Origin: Oscillospiraceae bacterium
Lineage (GTDB): Bacteria; Bacillota; Clostridia; Oscillospirales; Oscillospiraceae
Assembly: GCA_902778665.1 (NCBI GenBank)
Contig: CACYYN010000005.1
Location: 62,001 to 126,000 of the forward strand
Length of the DNA stretch: 64,000 nt
Direction: 5' to 3'
The notes under the pieces are model-generated. The model saw nothing but the letters and a program-made list of their open reading frames with translations, was not told the origin of the DNA and made no database searches. Below, one piece after another: positions 8,480-16,476 of this stretch. Position numbers and translations under genes: made by a program. Numbering within the stretch: the stretch's first letter is position 1; every line of letters starts with the position of its first letter.

Positions 8480-9319
8480 TCAGTTGGGCTGTGTGTTTAC
8501 GGCGGTGTCCCACATGGCGTCGCGGGTTTCCTGGTCAACGGTGGCGAGTGCTTCGTTTACAAGAGCGAGCAGAGCGTCGTCACTCTTGCGGAGACCGACG
8601 CAGGAACCGGTGAAGCCGAGCTCGAATCCCTGTCCCTCTTCAAAACTGATGGCAACGAAATCAGGGTTCGCAGCCAGATAAACCGGAACGCTTTCCATGT
8701 TTACGGTGATCGCGTCACAGGCGCCCTGATTCAGGCGGGCGATCATGTCCGGCACACTTGCCACTGCTGTCAGATGGTTTACGCCTTCAATCTGATCGAT
8801 AACCGTGTCAAGCATGGTGTCTCTCTGGCCGAGAACGCTTGCTCCGCTGAAGTCCTGAATGCTGGTGGCGTTTTCAAAGGGGGAGCCTGCATTCACCATC
8901 ATGCCGTAAACCGTGGAGTGGTACGGGTCGGAGAAATTGATGGCCTCACGGCGTGCAGCCGTGTCTGCCATGCCTGCGATGATCGCATCAATCTGACCCT
9001 GGTTCAGAGCCTCGATCAGGCCGTCCCAGTCCATCTTGACGATAACCAGCTCCAGGCCGAGGTAATCGGCAATAATACGGGCGATCTGTACATCATAGCC
9101 TTCTGCATAGGCTCCGGGAACATTCTCAACCGGCACATTGGTGTCACTTGCTGCAGACTCCTGCCAGTTGCTGGGGGCGTAGGCGCATTCCATGCCGACG
9201 CGAAGCTGTCCGTTGAGGTAGGCGAGCTCTTCTGCGGGCTCAGCGGTTGCGATTGCTGCAAAGGAAAATACAGTGGCCAGTGCCAGGAACAGTGCGAAAA
9301 ATCTTCTCAGGTTGCTCAT
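8480..9319 (-). CDS. Polar amino-acid ABC transporter substrate-binding protein (family 3), probable lysine binder
   Basis: A 279-residue extracellular solute-binding protein. Residues 1-26 form a signal peptide ending ATA-E; no lipobox Cys is present, which is unusual for a Gram-positive binding protein. The mature domain has the family 3 core: LRVGMECAYAPSNW, GYDVQIARIIADYLG, MDWDGLIEALNQGQIDAIIAGM, then R-REAINFSDPYH. AAGGAG lies ahead of the ATG. It is the first gene of the operon and directly follows the lysine riboswitch and its terminator, the best evidence for a lysine ligand. Confidence 0.93.
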   Translation of the reverse strand: MSNLRRFFALFLALATVFSFAAIATAEPAEELAYLNGQLRVGMECAYAPSNWQESAASDTNVPVENVPGAYAEGYDVQIARIIADYLGLELVIVKMDWDGLIEALNQGQIDAIIAGMADTAARREAINFSDPYHSTVYGMMVNAGSPFENATSIQDFSGASVLGQRDTMLDTVIDQIEGVNHLTAVASVPDMIARLNQGACDAITVNMESVPVYLAANPDFVAISFEEGQGFELGFTGSCVGLRKSDDALLALVNEALATVDQETRDAMWDTAVNTQPN

Positions 9320-9359
9320 TGTTTTGTCTCCTTATAAATAATTATTCAGACAGAAGCGC

Positions 9360-9397
9360 AAAACAAAAGCCGTAAACGCTCACGGAGCATTTACAGC
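9360..9397 (-). terminator. Expression-platform terminator of the lysine riboswitch
   Basis: On the minus strand a 13-bp stem (GCTGTAAATGCTC / GAGCGTTTACGGC, loop CGT) is followed by TTTTGTTTT, 40 bases before the binding-protein ATG. A competing antiterminator is visible: GTGCAAAAG just past the aptamer (plus positions 9450-9458) can pair with CTTTTTGTGC at 9396-9405, which abuts and overlaps the 5' arm of the terminator. Confidence 0.85.
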
Positions 9398-9456
9398 ACA
9401 AAAAGCTTTCTTATTCCCGGATACGGGTTTTTCTCCAACCCACACCGGCCTTTTGC

Positions 9457-9622
9457 ACACGATAGCGCTCCACTTGCGTGACAGTCTGCCGGATGTTCTC
9501 CGTCAGCCCAGCGAAAAGCAGCGCAGCAACTTTCCTTTCGCTTCGGCGATGTTCCCTTTCAGCCCCCGGATTTGCTGCATCCGTGCTGGGAGCCTACTCA
9601 TGAACCCCGCGCCTCTATCTTG
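9457..9622 (-). promoter_or_regulatory. Lysine riboswitch aptamer (L box)
   Basis: Read on the minus strand the leader contains the conserved lysine-aptamer landmarks in order: GATAGAGGCGCG at the 5' end, ATGAGTAG, GGGGCTGAAAGGGAA, GCCGAAGCGAAAGG, CGCTGGGCTGA, ACTGTCACGCAAGTGGAG and GCGCTATC closing helix P1 with the 5' GATAG. Length (about 166 nt) and order match the known class. Lysine binding is expected to favour the terminator just downstream and switch the transporter operon off. The aptamer begins at the predicted transcription start. Confidence 0.95.
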
Positions 9623-9628
9623 TGCGGC

Positions 9629-9657
9629 ATAATAATTGAATTTTATGCAATTGTCAA
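9629..9657 (-). promoter_or_regulatory. Promoter of the riboswitch-controlled operon
   Basis: Minus-strand TTGACA, 17-base spacer, TATTAT. The expected start at about 9622 coincides with the first base of the aptamer. Confidence 0.85.
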
Positions 9658-9749
9658 GAGATAAATTTATTTTCTTGCATTCCAGACGAATATGTCATCT
9701 GCTTCACACTCTTTTTTGTGCTAATGTGCTAAAGTTTTCCCTGACTTAT

Positions 9750-10406
9750 TCAGCCTTCATTCTGCTCAGTACGCTGCCTGATCCACGGCTCAATCTCCCT
9801 GAGATCATGCACAATCACCGTCTCAAGTCCCGACGGCACCACCGGGCTACCCTCTTCCAGCAGCAAAATGCCGCCCACTTTTGCGTTGGCTGCGGCCTCC
9901 ATGTCCAGGTTCCGGTCACCCACATAGAAGGTTCTCTCCGGCCTCAGGCCGTACTTTTCCATCAGGTAGAGGATGGCATCCGGCTCCGGCTTCCGGGCAA
10001 ATCCGCTCTGCGCGGTCAGCACCTCGGTGAAATAACCCTCCATGCCGTTATTTTTCAGAATCTCCCCGCAGGATTCCCCCCTGTGGGTGTAGATGAAGTT
10101 CATGTGTCCTGCTTCCTGCAGTGCCTCCAGCGCTTCCTTCGCATGTCGGATGGGCCGTATGGCGCTGACTCTGCTGTCGTTGAGCCGGTTAAAACGCGCC
10201 TTCAGCGCCTGCAGATCTGCTCCCTGCTCCTTCGCCGTCTGCTCCAGCAGGTTTGCCACCGAGGTTTGAATTACAAACTCCCGGATATATTCCTCGCTGT
10301 ACTGCGCCCCGATCTGTGCACAGACCTCCTGCGCCGCCGGCACGATTGCGGGGTAGGAATCCACCAGTGTCCCGTCCATATCCCATATCAAAGCAGCCTT
10401 CTTCAT
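9750..10406 (-). CDS. HAD-superfamily hydrolase (phosphoglycolate phosphatase-like)
   Basis: A 218-residue haloacid-dehalogenase-type phosphatase. Motif I is WDMDGTLVDS (nucleophile and acid/base Asp), motif II is the Thr in YTHRGE, motif III the Lys in RKPEPDA, and motif IV GDRNLDMEAA. The helical cap between residues 15 and 85 places it in subclass IA with Gph/PgmB/YsbA-type enzymes. Substrate is unknown. GGGAGG precedes the ATG; it lies 31 bases downstream of the EamA gene. Confidence 0.88.
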   Translation of the reverse strand: MKKAALIWDMDGTLVDSYPAIVPAAQEVCAQIGAQYSEEYIREFVIQTSVANLLEQTAKEQGADLQALKARFNRLNDSRVSAIRPIRHAKEALEALQEAGHMNFIYTHRGESCGEILKNNGMEGYFTEVLTAQSGFARKPEPDAILYLMEKYGLRPERTFYVGDRNLDMEAAANAKVGGILLLEEGSPVVPSGLETVIVHDLREIEPWIRQRTEQNEG

Positions 10407-10437
10407 CTAAGCCTCCCGTATTCAGAAAAATACATCC

Positions 10438-10851
10438 TTAGAGAGCCATCATCAGTGTTCCGGCACCGATCAGGATACAGCCGATTGCTGACTTTGCGGT
10501 AAACTTTTCGTGGAGAAAAAGGAATGCCATCACCAATGTAATTACCACAGACAGTTTATCGATCGGTACTACCTTTACAGCTTCTCCGATTTGCAGTGCC
10601 TTATAATAGCATAGCCAGGAAGCTCCGGTAGCAAGGCCGGACAGAACCAGAAAGATCCAGCTTTTCTGACTGATTGCATTTAATCCATCCTGCTGGTGTG
10701 TAATAAAAACCATTCCCCACGCCATAACAACAACGACCATCGTTCGAATTGCCGTAGCAAGGTTGGAGCCCACTCCTTCAATGCCTATTTTTGCCAATAT
10801 CGATGTTAACGCAGCAAAAACTGCTGATCCCAGTGCTAACCAAAACCACAT
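10438..10851 (-). CDS. Single-domain EamA/DMT-type membrane protein
   Basis: A 137-residue membrane protein that equals one EamA domain, with four or five hydrophobic segments and the conserved end PIDKLSVVITLVMAFLFLHE. Full DMT transporters have two such repeats, so this probably works as a dimer. The start was put at 10851 (MWFWLALG) because AGGAGGAAAG sits just upstream; the longer open frame lacks a site. Substrate unknown. Confidence 0.85.
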   Translation of the reverse strand: MWFWLALGSAVFAALTSILAKIGIEGVGSNLATAIRTMVVVVMAWGMVFITHQQDGLNAISQKSWIFLVLSGLATGASWLCYYKALQIGEAVKVVPIDKLSVVITLVMAFLFLHEKFTAKSAIGCILIGAGTLMMAL

Positions 10852-10961
10852 TTTTCTTTCCTCCTGATCCCGGGTTGCAGAGATGATTATAGCGCGAAAG
10901 AGGAAATCAGGCAACGGAGAAATAGTAAGGGAAAGGAGGAGAAACAGGGGAGAGCAGATTT

Positions 10962-11606
10962 TTATTTTCCAGACAGAAACGGTTCGGCGATTTTCCTGTT
11001 GAAAAACGAGATCAGCGGCCCCATGAAGAAGGCCGTGATGATTGTGCCGATGCCTACCACTTCAAAAATCTGCCCGATGGAAAAGCCTGCCGTCAGGCAG
11101 AGAATGATCCCAAGAAGCACGCATGTCAGATCGCCGATGATCCTGCAGACGGAAAAGGGTATTTTCTTTTGCCGCTCCGACCAGATCAGTGTAACTGCAT
11201 CATAGGTTGAAACGCCCAGATCAGCCGTAAAATAAAAAGAAGACGCAATGCACATGATCACCACGGCTGCCAGGAGCAGAATAAAACGCAGCAGGAGGGA
11301 CGGTTCCGGAAACAGGTGTTCAAACAGCTTCTGGGAGTATTCTGCAATATAGCCGAGAAACAGCAGATTGATCACCGTCGCGAGCCCTATTTTGCTCCTG
11401 TCCAGCAGAAGGGAAAACCCAAGTAAAATCACATTTACAATGACGTACAGGGTGCCGAAGTGAATCGGGATTACGGCATCCAGACCGCTCATCAGACTCT
11501 GGAAGGGGTCAACCCCCAAAGCCGCATGCTTGAAAAGCCCCACCGATATCCCGCATACTGCAACGCCTGCAGCGCTCATGATGATACGTTTTTCTTTGTT
11601 GCTCAA
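10962..11606 (-). CDS. YczE/YyaS/YitT-type integral membrane protein
   Basis: A 214-residue protein with about five or six membrane segments and the family N-terminal signature KHAALGVDPFQSLMSGL. The start is TTG, with AAAGG nine bases upstream. Members such as B. subtilis YczE have only indirect functional assignments, so no transport substrate is proposed. It follows the SdpI-like gene after 40 bases on the same strand. Confidence 0.8.
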   Translation of the reverse strand: MSNKEKRIIMSAAGVAVCGISVGLFKHAALGVDPFQSLMSGLDAVIPIHFGTLYVIVNVILLGFSLLLDRSKIGLATVINLLFLGYIAEYSQKLFEHLFPEPSLLLRFILLLAAVVIMCIASSFYFTADLGVSTYDAVTLIWSERQKKIPFSVCRIIGDLTCVLLGIILCLTAGFSIGQIFEVVGIGTIITAFFMGPLISFFNRKIAEPFLSGK

Positions 11607-11646
11607 GATTGTACACCTTTCTTAAACGATTTTTCAGACGCGAACT

Positions 11647-12288
11647 TCACAGGCCTTTCTTTGCGTGCAGCCAATAGGAATATATGCAGGGTACGAGCAC
11701 CGTTATCAGAAGAATGCCAACCAGCCACTGAAGCGAAGCCGACCGCGTCAGACAGATGATAATCATCAGAATCCCGCAGATGATCCACAGAGTTCCGGCA
11801 ACACGATGTGTCCGATTCCAGTTTTCCTCGTTTGCAAGCGTCCAGGGAACCCTTATCCCGATCGTATAGTTCTGTCTTGCCTTTGGGAGATAGGTTCCGA
11901 TTATGATGAACATCACACCGGAAAGCAGCTCGACAAAAAAGGTGATGTCCAGCGCATAGCCCAGATTGACAGGATATAGTATTGCCGCAACGACAAGAGA
12001 AGTGACCGGAGCAATCCAAACCACAAGCGAGAACATCTTTGGACTGATGTTCTGCCTTTTCGGATCATTTGAAGTGACAAATGCTCCAAACCAGAGAACA
12101 GCCAGAAGAATCAAGGGTATTCCAAACACAGCAAACGCCTTGCTGCTGAACCCGTTTGCCTCATTATTCATTCCGAAATGGGTCGCCATCACATCCGGCA
12201 GACGATTCCAGCAGATGATGCCGATCAGCACGGGAAGAATCGTCACGATACTTGTGATGATCAACGATTTTTTATTTGCTTTCAACAT
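11647..12288 (-). CDS. SdpI/YfhL family membrane protein (DUF1648)
   Basis: A 213-residue protein with six hydrophobic segments. The DUF1648 N-terminus (ICWNRLPDVMATHFGMNNEANG) and the SdpI-domain core (YTIGIRVPWTLANEENWNRTHR) are clear. B. subtilis SdpI protects against the SdpC toxin and senses it, but most homologues, like this one, have no toxin gene nearby and an unknown role. GGGAGG lies nine bases before the ATG. Confidence 0.85.
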   Translation of the reverse strand: MLKANKKSLIITSIVTILPVLIGIICWNRLPDVMATHFGMNNEANGFSSKAFAVFGIPLILLAVLWFGAFVTSNDPKRQNISPKMFSLVVWIAPVTSLVVAAILYPVNLGYALDITFFVELLSGVMFIIIGTYLPKARQNYTIGIRVPWTLANEENWNRTHRVAGTLWIICGILMIIICLTRSASLQWLVGILLITVLVPCIYSYWLHAKKGL

Positions 12289-12335
12289 CAGATTTGCCTC
12301 CCTTCCGTTCCGAGATCCACAGATTATTTCTGAAT

Positions 12336-12375
12336 AAAAAGAAAAGCTCTGAAATGCGTGATTTCAAAGCTTTTT
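12336..12375 (-). terminator. Terminator after tRNA-Ala
   Basis: On the minus strand AAGCTTTGAAAT / ATTTCAGAGCTT with a short loop, then TTTTCTTTTT, beginning just after the tRNA 3' end. Confidence 0.85.
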
Positions 12376-12381
12376 CCGAAG

Positions 12382-12455
12382 TGGACTTGAAGGGGATCGA
12401 ACCCTCGAACCTCACGGATGCGAACCGTGCGCTCTCCCAGCTGAGCTACAAGCCC
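12382..12455 (-). tRNA. tRNA-Ala (anticodon CGC)
   Basis: A 74-base cloverleaf on the minus strand. The acceptor GGGCTTG pairs with CAAGTCC, including the G3-U70 wobble that identifies alanine tRNAs. The anticodon arm is CACGG-TTCGCAT-CCGTG, giving anticodon CGC for codon GCG. The T loop is TTCGATC. The discriminator is A and the CCA end is not encoded. It has its own promoter and terminator. Confidence 0.95.
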
Positions 12456-12472
12456 TTATCTGCAGCCTGTAT

Positions 12473-12500
12473 ATTATAGCATAAAATAAAAGAAAGTAAA
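12473..12500 (-). promoter_or_regulatory. tRNA-Ala promoter
   Basis: Minus-strand TTTACT, 16-base spacer, TATAAT ending 18 bases before the mature tRNA. Confidence 0.7.
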
Positions 12501-12529
12501 GAAAAATTTTCCCATCGGAAAAATTTTCA

Positions 12530-12558
12530 TTGCCATTCTCGCCGGAATGGTGTAGAAT
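12530..12558 (+). promoter_or_regulatory. SRP RNA promoter
   Basis: TTGCCA, 17-base spacer, TAGAAT, with the expected start about eight bases before the first paired base of the SRP RNA. It diverges from the tRNA promoter. Confidence 0.75.
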
Positions 12559-12566
12559 AGGCGCAA

Positions 12567-12863
12567 GGCTTTTGACAAGGCTGCACTAGTCGGGGAGCCA
12601 GCGGTGCCCTGTAACCTGCAATCCGCTACAGCAGGGATGAATCCCCCGTATGAGGATATGTTATGTGCTGTCAGCTGCCGGAGAGCAGTATTGACGTTTC
12701 GGTCTCGCGCAACGGAAACCCGTGAACCATGTCAGGCGGGGAACCGAGCAGCATTAAGCGGTGCTTTTCCGTGTGCCGTGAGGTCACCGGGACTGAGCCA
12801 GCTGCCGGATAGGCGGGCATACAGCATCATTCGAGCCGGGGTGTGCAGTCTTGTCAAGAGCCT
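12567..12863 (+). ncRNA. ffs: Signal recognition particle RNA, large (Bacillus/Clostridia) form
   Basis: About 297 nt. The 5' strand GGCTTTTGACAAGGCTGCAC pairs with GTGCAGTCTTGTCAAGAGCC at the 3' end. The Alu domain AGCGGTGCCCTGTAACCTGC resembles B. subtilis scRNA. The SRP54-binding domain IV is unmistakable: CCATGTCAGG on one side and GGAACCGAGCAGCA on the other of the apical hairpin. It is transcribed just ahead of dnaX, the typical firmicute order. It scaffolds Ffh for co-translational targeting to the membrane. Confidence 0.96.
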
Positions 12864-12891
12864 TTGTGATTTTCCCGGGAGGTGCAGAGGC

Positions 12892-14598
12892 ATGTATCAG
12901 GCGCTCTATCGCAAATGGCGTCCGCAGACCTTTGATGATGTGATCGGTCAGCAGCATATTACTGATTCTCTGCGCAACCAGATTATCTCCGGTCATCTGT
13001 CCCATGCCTACCTGTTCACAGGCATTCGCGGCACTGGCAAAACCTCCTGCGCCCGCATCCTTGCCAAAGCAGTCAACTGCGAGCATCCCGTCAACGGCAA
13101 CCCCTGCTGTGAGTGCCCTTCCTGCCGGGCCATTGCAGAGGGCGGCGTGATGGACATTGTGGAGCTGGACGCGGCCTCCAATAACGGCGTGGACAATGTC
13201 CGTGCCCTGCGGGAGGAGGCTGTTTTTTCTCCTGCAATGGTGAAAAAACGTGTCTATATTATAGACGAAGTGCATATGCTCTCCACCAGTGCTTTCAACG
13301 CGCTGCTGAAGATCCTGGAGGAACCCCCGGAGCACCTGCTTTTTATCCTCGCCACGACGGAACTGCAAAAGGTTCCCGCCACCATACTCTCCCGCTGTCA
13401 GCGGCATACCTTCCGCCGCATCAGCACGGAGGATCTGTCCGCTTATCTCCTGAAGATCGCGGAGCGGGAAAACCTGAGCCTGTCACCGGATGCGGCATCG
13501 CTTCTCGCAGGGCTTGCGGAAGGCGGCGTGCGTGACGCGCTCAGCATGCTGGATCAATGCTCCTCCTTTGGCAAGATCGGGGTGGATGAAATCTATTCCT
13601 CGGTCGGCCTTGCGGGCAACAGACGCACGCTGGAGCTTTTTGACTGTATCAGTGAGCACCGCACGTCGGATGCTGTGGCTCTTTTCCACCGCCTCTGGAT
13701 GGAAGGAAAAGATCCCTCTTCACTCCTCAAGGAGCTCAGCCGTCTGGTCCGGGATATTTTGATGATGAAGCTTGCACCGAACCACGCCTCCGAGCTGGTT
13801 TACGGCGGATATGAAAAGCGTATGCTGGAAGCCTATGCTTCCCGTTTTTCCGCCCGGCAGCTGGCCGGCACCATGGAGACGATTCAGGCCTCTCTCGGCA
13901 GAATGAAGGACGCTCTGGATCCCAAAATGTCTGCGGAGCTGTGCATCATCTCCCTCTGCGACGAAATAGCGGGAGATACGCTGGAGGGGCTGCGCCTCAA
14001 GGTTGCCTCTCTCGAGGAAGCACTGCGCAGCGGCAGCTTTTCTCCGGCTCCGGCTTCAGCCGCTGCGTCTGCAGAATCTGAGCATCAGACTCCTGCAGAG
14101 CCTGAAACTGTTGCGGTTCGGGAGCTGCCGGATGCCGGTATGCCTGCAGAGCCAGAAGTACCTGCCGCTGCAGAGCCAGAACCGGATGCTTCTCCGGAGC
14201 CTTCAGTTCATGAGGAGAGAGCGGAGCATTCTGAAGCTGAGGCACCTTCACAGCCTGACAGCCGGACAGACGCGGCGCCGGACAGCCCGGCATCTGCCGG
14301 GAAGGATTTCTGGCCCGATATTTCCCAGCAGGCGAGATCGGTCCTTCCGAGAGACATGGCAGCCCTTCTCCCTATGGCTGTCGGCCATGTTGAGGGCAGC
14401 ACGCTGGTGGTGGAGGTGGAGCCCGGGTTCTATTTCACCCGCTTCAACCGGCCTGAGATAATGGATTCTCTCTCGCAGGTGGCCTCCGAAATTCTGGGGT
14501 TTTCCGTGAATGCAAAGGTTCGGGAAAAGAAAAAAGAGGTCAAAGAGCCCCGCAGCCTGGATGAGCTGCGCCAGTACAAGGAAGTACGTTTTGTCTGA
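12892..14598 (+). CDS. dnaX: DNA polymerase III subunits gamma/tau
   Basis: A 568-residue clamp-loader ATPase starting MYQALYRKWRPQTFDDVIGQ. Walker A GIRGTGKTS is at 44-52, the zinc knuckle uses Cys63, Cys72/73, Cys75 and Cys78, the DExx motif is IIDEVHMLS, and sensor 1 is FILATTE. Residues about 380-480 form an acidic Pro/Ala/Glu-rich linker, followed by a small C-terminal domain that in tau binds the polymerase and helicase. The start follows GGGAGGTG; an in-frame extension upstream overlaps the SRP RNA and is not coding. The A-rich run near 14525 is close to the 3' end and unlikely to be a programmed frameshift. Confidence 0.96.
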   Translation: MYQALYRKWRPQTFDDVIGQQHITDSLRNQIISGHLSHAYLFTGIRGTGKTSCARILAKAVNCEHPVNGNPCCECPSCRAIAEGGVMDIVELDAASNNGVDNVRALREEAVFSPAMVKKRVYIIDEVHMLSTSAFNALLKILEEPPEHLLFILATTELQKVPATILSRCQRHTFRRISTEDLSAYLLKIAERENLSLSPDAASLLAGLAEGGVRDALSMLDQCSSFGKIGVDEIYSSVGLAGNRRTLELFDCISEHRTSDAVALFHRLWMEGKDPSSLLKELSRLVRDILMMKLAPNHASELVYGGYEKRMLEAYASRFSARQLAGTMETIQASLGRMKDALDPKMSAELCIISLCDEIAGDTLEGLRLKVASLEEALRSGSFSPAPASAAASAESEHQTPAEPETVAVRELPDAGMPAEPEVPAAAEPEPDASPEPSVHEERAEHSEAEAPSQPDSRTDAAPDSPASAGKDFWPDISQQARSVLPRDMAALLPMAVGHVEGSTLVVEVEPGFYFTRFNRPEIMDSLSQVASEILGFSVNAKVREKKKEVKEPRSLDELRQYKEVRFV

Positions 14599-14662
14599 TC
14601 TTCTGCCAAGGCAGAGATCCTGTGTGATACAAATCAGATTATAAGAAAAGAGGATATGTTTT

Positions 14663-15007
14663 ATGGGTAAAGGCGGTTATCGCGGCGGCTTCTCGGGAGG
14701 CAGCCAGGCCAATATGATGCGTCAGGCACAGAAGATGCAGCAGGAAATTCTGAAAATGCAGCAGGAACTGGAGGAATCCGAGTTCGAGTTTACCGCAGGC
14801 GGCGGAGTTGTGAAGGCCGTTGTGATGGGCTCCCGTCAGGTGAAGTCCATTGAGATTGACCCTGAGGCAGTGGACCCCGATGATGTGGAGATGCTGCAGG
14901 ATATGATCGTTGCAGCGGTCAACGGCGCATTGAAACTCTGTGAGGAGAAGAGCAATGCCTCTATGGCAAAGCTCCAGTCCGGCATCAGCCTGCCCGGCCT
15001 GTTCTGA
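14663..15007 (+). CDS. ybaB: YbaB/EbfC family nucleoid-associated protein
   Basis: A 114-residue DNA-binding protein. After a Gly-rich start come MMRQAQKMQQEILKMQQELE (the helical dimer tweezer), then the beta core GGGVVKAVVMGSRQVKSIEIDPEAVDP and the C-terminal helix. It follows dnaX as in most bacteria. AAGAGGA precedes the ATG. recR, the usual third gene, is absent here; a small exported protein follows with a one-base gap. Confidence 0.94.
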   Translation: MGKGGYRGGFSGGSQANMMRQAQKMQQEILKMQQELEESEFEFTAGGGVVKAVVMGSRQVKSIEIDPEAVDPDDVEMLQDMIVAAVNGALKLCEEKSNASMAKLQSGISLPGLF

Positions 15008-15008
15008 G

Positions 15009-15536
15009 TTGAAGCGGCTTTTATGTGTCCTGCTGGCTTTGCTGTTTCTGTCGGCGGCTTTTTTGCCGGAAGAAGCAGTGGCGCAGGAGGGGGCACCTGT
15101 CGCAACTTCCCGTCCTGTCACGGTGACGGAGCAGAAAATAGCGGCGGTGCTGCAGATTCTGGGGATTCGCGGAAAAGACGGGGAAGTGCTGGATCAGGAC
15201 GATGTCCGAAGAATAGCGGATAGCCTTATTCCGGTGCTGGAGATGGCAAAGTCTCTCCCGGATGAGACGATTCTTCCGATGCTCCGCACGGCAGCAGAGC
15301 GGTGCGGCATTGTGCTGAAGGATGACCAGTTGTCCGGTCTCCTGGGCCTGTTCCGCTCCGGCTCGGAGGATGGCGGGGGAGAGTTTTCCCTTCCCGAGAC
15401 CATTCAGGATGTGCAGGGAGCGGTCAGCAAAATATCGGAGATGGCCTCCGGGGCGGTTCGCTTTTTCCGGACCATCCGGAGAACCTTTCACGCGATGATG
15501 GATTATTTCTCCCGCCTGGGCGATCTTTTCCACTGA
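15009..15536 (+). CDS. Small secreted protein of unknown function in the recR position
   Basis: A 175-residue protein not recognised. The best start is TTG at 15009, one base after the ybaB stop, giving KRLLCVLLALLFLSAAFL as a signal peptide with cleavage near AVAQ-EG. No clear ribosome-binding site is seen, so translation may be coupled to ybaB. The frame stays open upstream to 14940 but inside ybaB. The mature part is mostly helical by eye, with paired acidic and hydrophobic segments and no repeats or catalytic motif. A terminator follows. Coding status rests on the signal peptide, the tight spacing and the undisturbed frame. Confidence 0.65.
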   Translation: MKRLLCVLLALLFLSAAFLPEEAVAQEGAPVATSRPVTVTEQKIAAVLQILGIRGKDGEVLDQDDVRRIADSLIPVLEMAKSLPDETILPMLRTAAERCGIVLKDDQLSGLLGLFRSGSEDGGGEFSLPETIQDVQGAVSKISEMASGAVRFFRTIRRTFHAMMDYFSRLGDLFH

Positions 15537-15548
15537 AAACGAAATAAC

Positions 15549-15590
15549 AAAACCGGAAGCGTCAGATGAGATGACACTTCCGGTTTTCTT
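15549..15590. terminator. Bidirectional terminator
   Basis: AAAACCGGAAG-C-GTCA / TGAC-A-CTTCCGGTTTT hairpin with one mismatch, between the converging secreted-protein gene and cdsA. Confidence 0.85.
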
Positions 15591-15604
15591 TATAGCGTCT
15601 GCAT

Positions 15605-16402
15605 TCAGAGCCCGAAGAGATAAAGGCAGAGATATGCCGTCGGGATGGAAAACATCAGGCTGTCCGTTCTGTCCATAAATCCGCCGTGGCCGGGGATAAT
15701 GTTGGAAAAATCCTTCACACCGATATACCGTTTGATCAGAGATTCTGCCAGATCCCCGATCTGTCCGGCGGTGGAGCAGCAGAATGCCGTCACCACGCAG
15801 GGCAGGAAGGGAATGGGCGTATACAGCCTTGAGACATAGTAGATGATGACGCCTGCCAGCACCGAGAATACGGCACCGCAGATGCAGCCCTCCACCGTCT
15901 TCTTCGGGGAGACCTCGGGAGCAATTTTGTGCTTCCCGAAAAGCTTTCCGCCGAAAAGAGCAAAGGTGTCGCAGGTCCAGCAGGAGAGGCACCCCAGCAG
16001 AAAGGTGGTGAGCCACCGTGCCCGGATGGAGATGATCATCATCAGCGCATAGGGGAAGCAAGGGTAGGAAAGGCCTGCCACGGTATACAGTGCCCCCTTG
16101 CCGGACACCTCCCGGTGCAGAACACCGGAGAACAGTGCGAGATAAACAGCGGCCGAAAACCAAGCGATGTAGGCCATCAGCCCGCAGTGAGTCAGCGTCA
16201 GAAAGATCTGCACTGCCAGATATCCGTACAGCACCCATTCGGTGCAGCGGATGTCCATCTTTTTCATGTTGTTCAGGTATTCGTAGGCACAGAATATGCC
16301 CACAATGCCTACCAGCAGCACCCGGGATATTTCAAACGGGAAGCATGCCAGGCAGATGGCCACCAGAACAACCGCAGAAATGACACGCTGTTTCAATTGC
16401 AA
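15605..16402 (-). CDS. cdsA: Phosphatidate cytidylyltransferase
   Basis: A 265-residue membrane enzyme making CDP-diacylglycerol from phosphatidate and CTP, the branch point of phospholipid synthesis. About seven membrane segments and the CDS signature SLIKRYIGVKDFSNIIPGHG, continuing GFMDRTDS, are present at the C-terminus. The start was set at TTG 16402 because AAGGAG lies five bases before it; the longer frame begins at another TTG inside an inverted repeat. It normally follows uppS and precedes dxr; neither is adjacent here. Confidence 0.92.
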   Translation of the reverse strand: MQLKQRVISAVVLVAICLACFPFEISRVLLVGIVGIFCAYEYLNNMKKMDIRCTEWVLYGYLAVQIFLTLTHCGLMAYIAWFSAAVYLALFSGVLHREVSGKGALYTVAGLSYPCFPYALMMIISIRARWLTTFLLGCLSCWTCDTFALFGGKLFGKHKIAPEVSPKKTVEGCICGAVFSVLAGVIIYYVSRLYTPIPFLPCVVTAFCCSTAGQIGDLAESLIKRYIGVKDFSNIIPGHGGFMDRTDSLMFSIPTAYLCLYLFGL

Positions 16403-16426
16403 TCTCACTCCTTGTTGGTGAAAGTT

Positions 16427-16461
16427 CAATTGCTTCGGCGGAGCAGAAGCCGAAGCAATTG
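16427..16461 (-). repeat. Perfect 13-bp inverted repeat between hydrolase and cdsA
   Basis: CAATTGCTTCGGC / GCCGAAGCAATTG with a nine-base loop, 16 bases past the hydrolase stop and without a T run on the minus strand. Likely an RNA hairpin that ends or stabilises the hydrolase message, or an intercistronic processing site. Confidence 0.6.
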
Positions 16462-16476
16462 TCGATTGAAGGTCTG

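Noticed and set aside
11647-12288. SdpI-like protein as part of a toxin-immunity pair
   Set aside because: No sdpC-like or other small toxin gene lies nearby; neighbours are unrelated membrane proteins and a tRNA.
12604-12891. Upstream in-frame extension of dnaX
   Set aside because: It overlaps the SRP RNA; the true start is ATG 12892 after GGGAGG and matches the family N-terminus.
14519-14545. A-rich run near the dnaX 3' end as a programmed frameshift for gamma
   Set aside because: It is about 20 codons from the stop, after the tau domain, with no downstream stem-loop; a shift there would not make a gamma-like product.
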